Notes under the pieces: model-generated
The model's input: only the letters and a program-made list of their open reading frames with translations
Database searches by the model: none
Told to the model about the DNA's origin: nothing
Program-made: the position numbers and the translations under genes
Source: Candidatus Helarchaeota archaeon
GTDB taxonomy: Archaea > Asgardarchaeota > Lokiarchaeia > Helarchaeales > JABXJV01
NCBI GenBank assembly: GCA_013375355.1
Contig: JABXJV010000526.1
Coordinates: forward strand, 1-16,367
Direction of reading: 5' to 3'
DNA: 16,367 bases
Part shown: piece after piece, positions 12,927 to 16,367 of the stretch
How the letters are laid out: each line of letters begins with the position of its first letter
How positions within the stretch are numbered: position 1 is the first letter of the stretch

Positions 12927-12934
12927 TTTATAAA
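12927..12934 (+). promoter_or_regulatory. TATA box of the corrinoid-protein operon
   Basis: TTTATAAA matches the archaeal TATA consensus. A start site near 12957 would leave a leader of about 28 bases before the ATG at 12985. No copy of the shared operator is present here. Confidence 0.5.
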
Positions 12935-12984
12935 GAATTATTCACCAAGTTTAATAAAAATTCCAAATACAATCTTTAAGTTGC

Positions 12985-13638
12985 ATGTATATGTCTGAAA
13001 CTGATATTTTAAACAAAATTATCAATTCAATTGCAAATTTGGATATTCAAAATGTTCCAAAATTATGTGAAGAAGCTTTAAATAAAGGAATCTTACCAAC
13101 AAAGATAATTACAAATGGTTTAGTTAAAGGTTTAGCTATAGTAGGAGAAAAATTTGAGGCAAAAGAGTATTTTATACCCGAACTTATAGTTGTCGGAGAA
13201 AGCGTAAAGAGGGCGATGAAAATTCTCGAGCCTCATATGAAAAAAACTGATATTATTAAAATTGGTAAGGTAATTGTTGGCACTGTCCATGGTGATCTAC
13301 ACGATATAGGTAAGAACCTCTTGAAGATTTACTTAGAAGCTGACGGTTTCGAAGTGATCGATTTAGGAAATGATGCCCCGAAAGAGAAATTTGTTGAAAT
13401 AATTCGTGCAGAAAAACCATTTATTGTAGGGATGTCTGCTTTAACTACATTTACTATGCCCGAAATGGAAAAAGTAATAGAAGCTCTTAAGGAAGCTGGG
13501 CTCAGAAATCAAGTTAAAATTATTATTGGAGGTGCCCCTATTACAAAAAAGTTTGCAGATATGATTGGGGCTGATGATTATGCAAAAGATGTTATTGAAG
13601 GTGTAAAAATCTGTAAAAGATGGATGGATGAAATATGA
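12985..13638 (+). CDS. Methyltransferase corrinoid protein (MtbC/MtaC family)
   Basis: The 217-residue cytoplasmic protein carries a methylcobamide between a substrate methyltransferase and an acceptor methyltransferase. The N-terminal helical cap domain covers about 5-88. The B12-binding Rossmann domain has GDLHDIGKN (103-111), where H106 is the lower axial cobalt ligand, then SALTTF (151-156) and IGGAPIT (181-187), the other cobalamin-loop signatures. ATGs at 12985 and 12991 are both possible; no strong SD is seen. It overlaps the URO-D-family gene by four bases, so the two are coupled. The matching substrate methyltransferase and a RamA-type activase are not in the window, so the methyl donor (methylamine, methanol, methoxy compound or other) is unknown. 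Confidence 0.93.
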   Translation: MYMSETDILNKIINSIANLDIQNVPKLCEEALNKGILPTKIITNGLVKGLAIVGEKFEAKEYFIPELIVVGESVKRAMKILEPHMKKTDIIKIGKVIVGTVHGDLHDIGKNLLKIYLEADGFEVIDLGNDAPKEKFVEIIRAEKPFIVGMSALTTFTMPEMEKVIEALKEAGLRNQVKIIIGGAPITKKFADMIGADDYAKDVIEGVKICKRWMDEI

Positions 13639-14792
13639 ACTCTAAAGAAATGACCGCTAAAGAGAGGATTATGGCAGTTCTAAACCACGAACATCCAGAT
13701 ATAATACCGTTCACAACTTATCCTCACGAAATCACCCTTGCTGGATTAGCTTTTTCGGAACCATGGCGAAAATTATTAGATAAGGGTCTTGGGTTGAATT
13801 TAACATTTTTAGCACCTATCTATAAAGTTAAATGCCCCAAAGTTAAGATGGAATTGACCCATGATTATGCTGACACCTCCTCTTGGTCGCCTGTGGATAT
13901 TTTAAGTTCTATGCGAGAACCTCATGATGTATATGGTACTATATCTACTCCTAAAGGGTGCCTATCAGTAAAAACTCACTGGAAGAGTCTAACTTTATTA
14001 GATATCCCCTGGTTTGGTGAAGATGGATATATAATTAAAGATCTGCCGGACTATGAAGTTATTAAATACTTAATTGAAGAGACCGAATACACGCCAGAAT
14101 ATGATCAATTAAAGATGATTCAAATGATGGCAGGAAATTATGGCGTAGTCCCTGCTTCTATGCCTAAATCACCCATCCAAGCAATGATTCAATTGATGGG
14201 ATATCGAACATTCTCTTTAGACTATTATACTCATAGAAAAGAATTTGAAGAGCTTTATAAGCTAATTTATAAAAAAGAACTAGAAGCCTATAAAATTGCA
14301 GCAGAGTCTCCAGCAGAACTAGTTTGGGCAGTGGATAATGTAAATGGACAAATAACCACTCCAAAAATTTTTGAAAATTATAGCTTACCCTTTTATAACG
14401 AAGCAGCTGATATTCTTCATAAACAAGATAAGAAATATATTGTTCATATGGATGGTTTATTATCTAATATATCCGATTTAATTCCAAAAACAAAAATCGA
14501 TGCAATTGAATCATTCACACCACCTCCAATGGGAGATCTACCACTTAAAGAAGCAAAGAAGAAGTGGAAAGATAAAATAATTTGGTGTAATTTTCCTGAG
14601 ACTGTTTCTCTTTATGGTAAAAAAGCAGTCAAACAAAGGACCTTAGAAATACTCAAAAGCATTGCTCCTGGTGATAATTTTATCATGGGTGTTTCAGAGG
14701 ATTTTCCATCCGCTTTGCATGAATTAGATGCCGTTACAACTATTCTAAAGACTGTAAATAAACATGGTAAATATCCAATCTCTATAGAATGA
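13635..14792 (+). CDS. URO-D-family methyltransferase paired with the corrinoid protein
   Basis: The 385-residue protein is a TIM barrel of the uroporphyrinogen-decarboxylase superfamily. Its coupling to a corrinoid protein (ATGA overlap) points to methyl transfer rather than haem synthesis. MtaA-type enzymes bind zinc through His-x-Cys plus a distant Cys. Here the corresponding strand reads YIVHMDG (H271, D273), so Asp replaces the first Cys, and the only clear later candidate is C318 (IIWCNFPETV). Many uncharacterised URO-D proteins share HMDG, and some of the family act on methoxylated aromatics, so it may be the substrate-side rather than the CoM-side enzyme. The arginine-rich N-terminus needed for porphyrin decarboxylation was not recognised. 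The gene ends six bases before the convergent GNAT gene. Family call sure; substrate unknown. Confidence 0.85.
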   Translation: MNSKEMTAKERIMAVLNHEHPDIIPFTTYPHEITLAGLAFSEPWRKLLDKGLGLNLTFLAPIYKVKCPKVKMELTHDYADTSSWSPVDILSSMREPHDVYGTISTPKGCLSVKTHWKSLTLLDIPWFGEDGYIIKDLPDYEVIKYLIEETEYTPEYDQLKMIQMMAGNYGVVPASMPKSPIQAMIQLMGYRTFSLDYYTHRKEFEELYKLIYKKELEAYKIAAESPAELVWAVDNVNGQITTPKIFENYSLPFYNEAADILHKQDKKYIVHMDGLLSNISDLIPKTKIDAIESFTPPPMGDLPLKEAKKKWKDKIIWCNFPETVSLYGKKAVKQRTLEILKSIAPGDNFIMGVSEDFPSALHELDAVTTILKTVNKHGKYPISIE

Positions 14793-14798
14793 AAATAT

Positions 14799-15578
14799 TT
14801 ATCGGAAATAACACTGACTTCCCCACCATTTTCCAGCTACTCGGAAACCGAGCTTTTTATAAATATTAATCGCAGTCGGATTCCGTTCCTCTACCCACAA
14901 ATAAATATTTTCTACTTTAACTTCATCAAATAATTTTAAACATAATTTCTTCATTGATGAAGTAGCCAATCCCTTCCTTCTAAAGTTTGGATCTGTCCAC
15001 ACACCTCTAATAATTGCGAACTTTGGTGCATTTTCTCCAAGATATAATTCTGGTGAAGGGGCACAAGAAACTAATTTACCATCTTGGACCAAACCATAAC
15101 AGATAGTTGATTGTTCTAAAAAGGTTTTAATCTCTATTGGAGCATTATTCGTCCAATCTTCTAATGTAATTTCACGTACACCTTCAATTAAAATTTTCAA
15201 ATCTCTTATGAGTTGAGATTTATTACAAAACATATTTAGAAAGTAATTAAATTGCCCTTCTCCTGATATATCAGTGATTCTAAATCCTTGAAAGTGTTTT
15301 TGTATGTTAGATAAATTTTCTTGATCAAATGCAACTCTTACTAAACCTGCTTCATGAGGAATATCGTTAAAGTAATTGAAACAATTTGAGCCATAAAAAA
15401 CGTAATATTCTAGGAATTTGAAAATAAAAATTGATTTGATACCACTTTCACCAACAATATGGCACTTTTCGGGCATTTTCAATAAATCATATGAAACAAA
15501 GCAAAATTTAGCTGGATAATTGTTAAGGGTAAATTGTAATAGTTTCTCTTTTGAGTATGGCATAAGAAATTCAACCAT
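14799..15578 (-). CDS. GNAT-family N-acetyltransferase
   Basis: The acetyl-CoA-dependent acetyltransferase fold occupies the C-terminal half of 259 residues. The strand FAIIRGVWTDPNFRRKGLAT carries the acetyl-CoA pyrophosphate loop (RRKGLA), followed by VENIYLWVEERNPTAINIYKKLGF, the classic closing motif. The N-terminal half (1-140) is a second alpha/beta region with no motif that I recognise and may set substrate specificity. The ATG at 15578 lies inside the TATA-like TTTTTATATATAT; a leaderless start at the ATG at 15563 (MPYSKEK) fits promoter geometry better, and the protein would then have 254 residues. The acceptor substrate is unknown. It is convergent with the methyltransferase pair and divides it from the truncated last gene. 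Confidence 0.85.
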   Translation of the reverse strand: MVEFLMPYSKEKLLQFTLNNYPAKFCFVSYDLLKMPEKCHIVGESGIKSIFIFKFLEYYVFYGSNCFNYFNDIPHEAGLVRVAFDQENLSNIQKHFQGFRITDISGEGQFNYFLNMFCNKSQLIRDLKILIEGVREITLEDWTNNAPIEIKTFLEQSTICYGLVQDGKLVSCAPSPELYLGENAPKFAIIRGVWTDPNFRRKGLATSSMKKLCLKLFDEVKVENIYLWVEERNPTAINIYKKLGFRVAGKWWGSQCYFR

Positions 15579-15579
15579 A

Positions 15580-15587
15580 TATATAAA
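15580..15587 (-). promoter_or_regulatory. TATA box of the acetyltransferase gene
   Basis: On the minus strand the bases read TTTATATA, the archaeal consensus. The expected start site lies near 15557-15560, only a few bases from the ATG at 15563. That supports the shorter, leaderless form of the protein, within the usual uncertainty of two to five bases. Confidence 0.45.
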
Positions 15588-15607
15588 AAGGCTAAAAAAA
15601 AAGTAAA

Positions 15608-16351
15608 TTAAAATCTTAATCTATTTAAAACTGACTTAACTCTATCTATGGCCATTTCTAAATAATATTGTAAATTCTCAGAAAATCTCACACGATTATT
15701 TCTGAAGCGTTCAACCACATCATTTAATAAACTACGATCTTGGTTTGAATTTACCCTGAATAAGTTTCTTATTAATCTAAATCGAACATCTCCTTGCTCA
15801 CTTAACCATTTAAAGAACCCATCTTGAGTTTCAAAAAACTTTTTTATTAATTGATTATTATAAGTAAGAGAGAGAGACGAAGCCATTATAAAATACTCTA
15901 TTATATTATCTATTGGCTGATCTAAGAGCCACATATCGCGAGCAATCCCTAAAAAATGTTCTGCCGCTTGAGAATTTTGAGATGATTCGATAAAATAGTT
16001 CGATAGAAGATAATTTAAAGAAATACGTGCTTGAATAATAATATATTTGGAGTTTTCATCAAGTCCTTCAAATTCACTTTTCTTAATCAATATTTTAATA
16101 AGTCTCAAAGCTGTTTCTTTTTCATTATCAAATTCGATTTTATTTACTGTTGAAAGTTTATCATTTAGAGCTTGATAATCTGATTTTATTGTTAATATCA
16201 TAAGTCCATCGAGATTATTTTTCGCCACTTGCTCAAATTTTTCAATCTGAGGTTGAGTTGTTGCTGAAACTGAGGGTGTGGTTGTAACTGGTTCAGGTGT
16301 AGTAGTCACTGGTTCAGGTGTAGTAGTCACTGGTTCGGGTGTGGTAGTCAC
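15608..16351 (-). CDS. Unrecognised helical protein with PEPVTTT repeat linker, 5'-truncated
   Basis: The visible 247 residues begin inside a Thr/Pro-rich repeat (PEPVTTT, at least three units), then about 210 residues of mostly helical sequence (for example QVAKNNLDGLMILTIKSDY, AEHFLGIARDMW) ending in RVKSVLNRLRF. The helical part suggests a TPR-like or coiled solenoid for protein contacts, but no repeat consensus is firm. No membrane segment or signal is in the visible part. Apparent GTG starts are just the Val codons of the repeat; the true N-terminus lies beyond the contig end. Such Thr-Pro-Glu linkers often join a membrane or sensor domain to a cytoplasmic or extracellular module; which applies here is unknown. 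The function is not recognised. Confidence 0.7.
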   Translation of the reverse strand: MTTTPEPVTTTPEPVTTTPEPVTTTPSVSATTQPQIEKFEQVAKNNLDGLMILTIKSDYQALNDKLSTVNKIEFDNEKETALRLIKILIKKSEFEGLDENSKYIIIQARISLNYLLSNYFIESSQNSQAAEHFLGIARDMWLLDQPIDNIIEYFIMASSLSLTYNNQLIKKFFETQDGFFKWLSEQGDVRFRLIRNLFRVNSNQDRSLLNDVVERFRNNRVRFSENLQYYLEMAIDRVKSVLNRLRF

Positions 16352-16353
16352 TG
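16288..16353. repeat. 21-bp tandem repeat encoding PEPVTTT
   Basis: Three full units (16288-16308, 16309-16329, 16330-16350) are visible; the first two are identical and the third differs at two bases. A degenerate unit precedes them at about 16267-16287, and a partial unit (CTGG) reaches the contig end. Each 21-bp unit codes for seven residues, so changes in copy number keep the frame. The repeat probably caused the assembly to stop here. Confidence 0.85.
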
Positions 16354-16367
16354 GATCGGAAGAGCAC
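16354..16367 (+). other. Illumina TruSeq adapter remnant at the contig end
   Basis: GATCGGAAGAGCAC is identical to bases 2-15 of the TruSeq adapter (AGATCGGAAGAGCAC). The preceding repeat predicts TTCGGGTGT after CTGG, so the sequence leaves the repeat at 16355 and enters adapter. These bases are an artefact and not genomic. Confidence 0.9.

Noticed and set aside
16349..16351. GTG as the start codon of the last gene
   Set aside because: It is a Val codon inside the PEPVTTT repeat, with no SD and adapter sequence immediately upstream; the gene is truncated.
1..16367. CRISPR arrays, insertion sequences, integrase sites, prophage or toxin-antitoxin genes
   Set aside because: No regularly spaced repeats, transposase motifs or terminal inverted repeats were seen; the window reads as ordinary chromosomal genes.

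Overview
The window is low-GC archaeal DNA, most likely from an Asgard (Promethearchaeota, Lokiarchaeia-like) archaeon. The evidence is archaeal TATA boxes with several apparently leaderless or short-leader genes, TTG/GTG starts backed by Shine-Dalgarno (SD) sites, an archaeal IscS/IscU pair of the Archaeoglobus type, a DUF166 protein, and a small protein with the longin/roadblock-like fold region common in Asgard genomes. The lineage is an inference from gene content; there is no rRNA or other marker here. The right end carries 14 bases matching the Illumina TruSeq adapter, so the window is, at least on that side, a raw contig end.

Layout. 1-1584 (minus): a partial unknown gene, a ferredoxin-domain protein with a His-rich linker, and an XRE-type regulator with a C-terminal cysteine cluster. 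1766-3660 (plus): quinolinate synthase nadA and proline dehydrogenase. 3710-5710 (minus): the longin-like protein, a small ferredoxin, and a Cys-rich ferredoxin-domain protein whose 5' part looks broken by a 5-bp tandem duplication. 5751-7747 (plus): PIG-L deacetylase, ferritin, rubrerythrin. 7971-10629 (plus): TusA, DsrE-like, IscS and IscU, a sulfur-transfer / Fe-S assembly block. 10756-12873 (plus): DUF166 and a flavodiiron protein. 12985-14792 (plus): a corrinoid protein and a URO-D-family methyltransferase. 14799-16351 (minus): a GNAT acetyltransferase and a 5'-truncated repeat-linker protein.

The strongest hidden structure is a palindromic operator, core ATATAAC-N3-GTTAT, that occurs four times. 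Each copy overlaps or sits directly beside the TATA element of a promoter: the ferredoxin-domain gene (1104-1124), nadA and the divergent regulator (1701-1713), tusA (7869-7885) and DUF166 (10729-10743). The targets are Fe-S proteins, Cys-rich proteins or sulfur-transfer genes, and the XRE regulator with eight cysteines is encoded between two of the sites. I infer a local Fe-S/sulfur homeostasis regulon in which this regulator is the repressor and its own sensor, playing the part IscR or SufR plays in bacteria.

The assembly block is itself unusual. The IscS homologue keeps the catalytic cysteine but has Asn-Asp where the PLP-binding His-Lys should be (as reported for A. fulgidus IscS). The IscU is fused to a degenerate thioredoxin-reductase-like domain. 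TusA and DsrE-like sulfur carriers lie directly upstream. Together these suggest a route in which sulfur is delivered to IscU by relay rather than by ordinary PLP cysteine desulfuration. Ferritin, rubrerythrin and the flavodiiron protein add iron storage and O2/peroxide defence but do not carry the operator.
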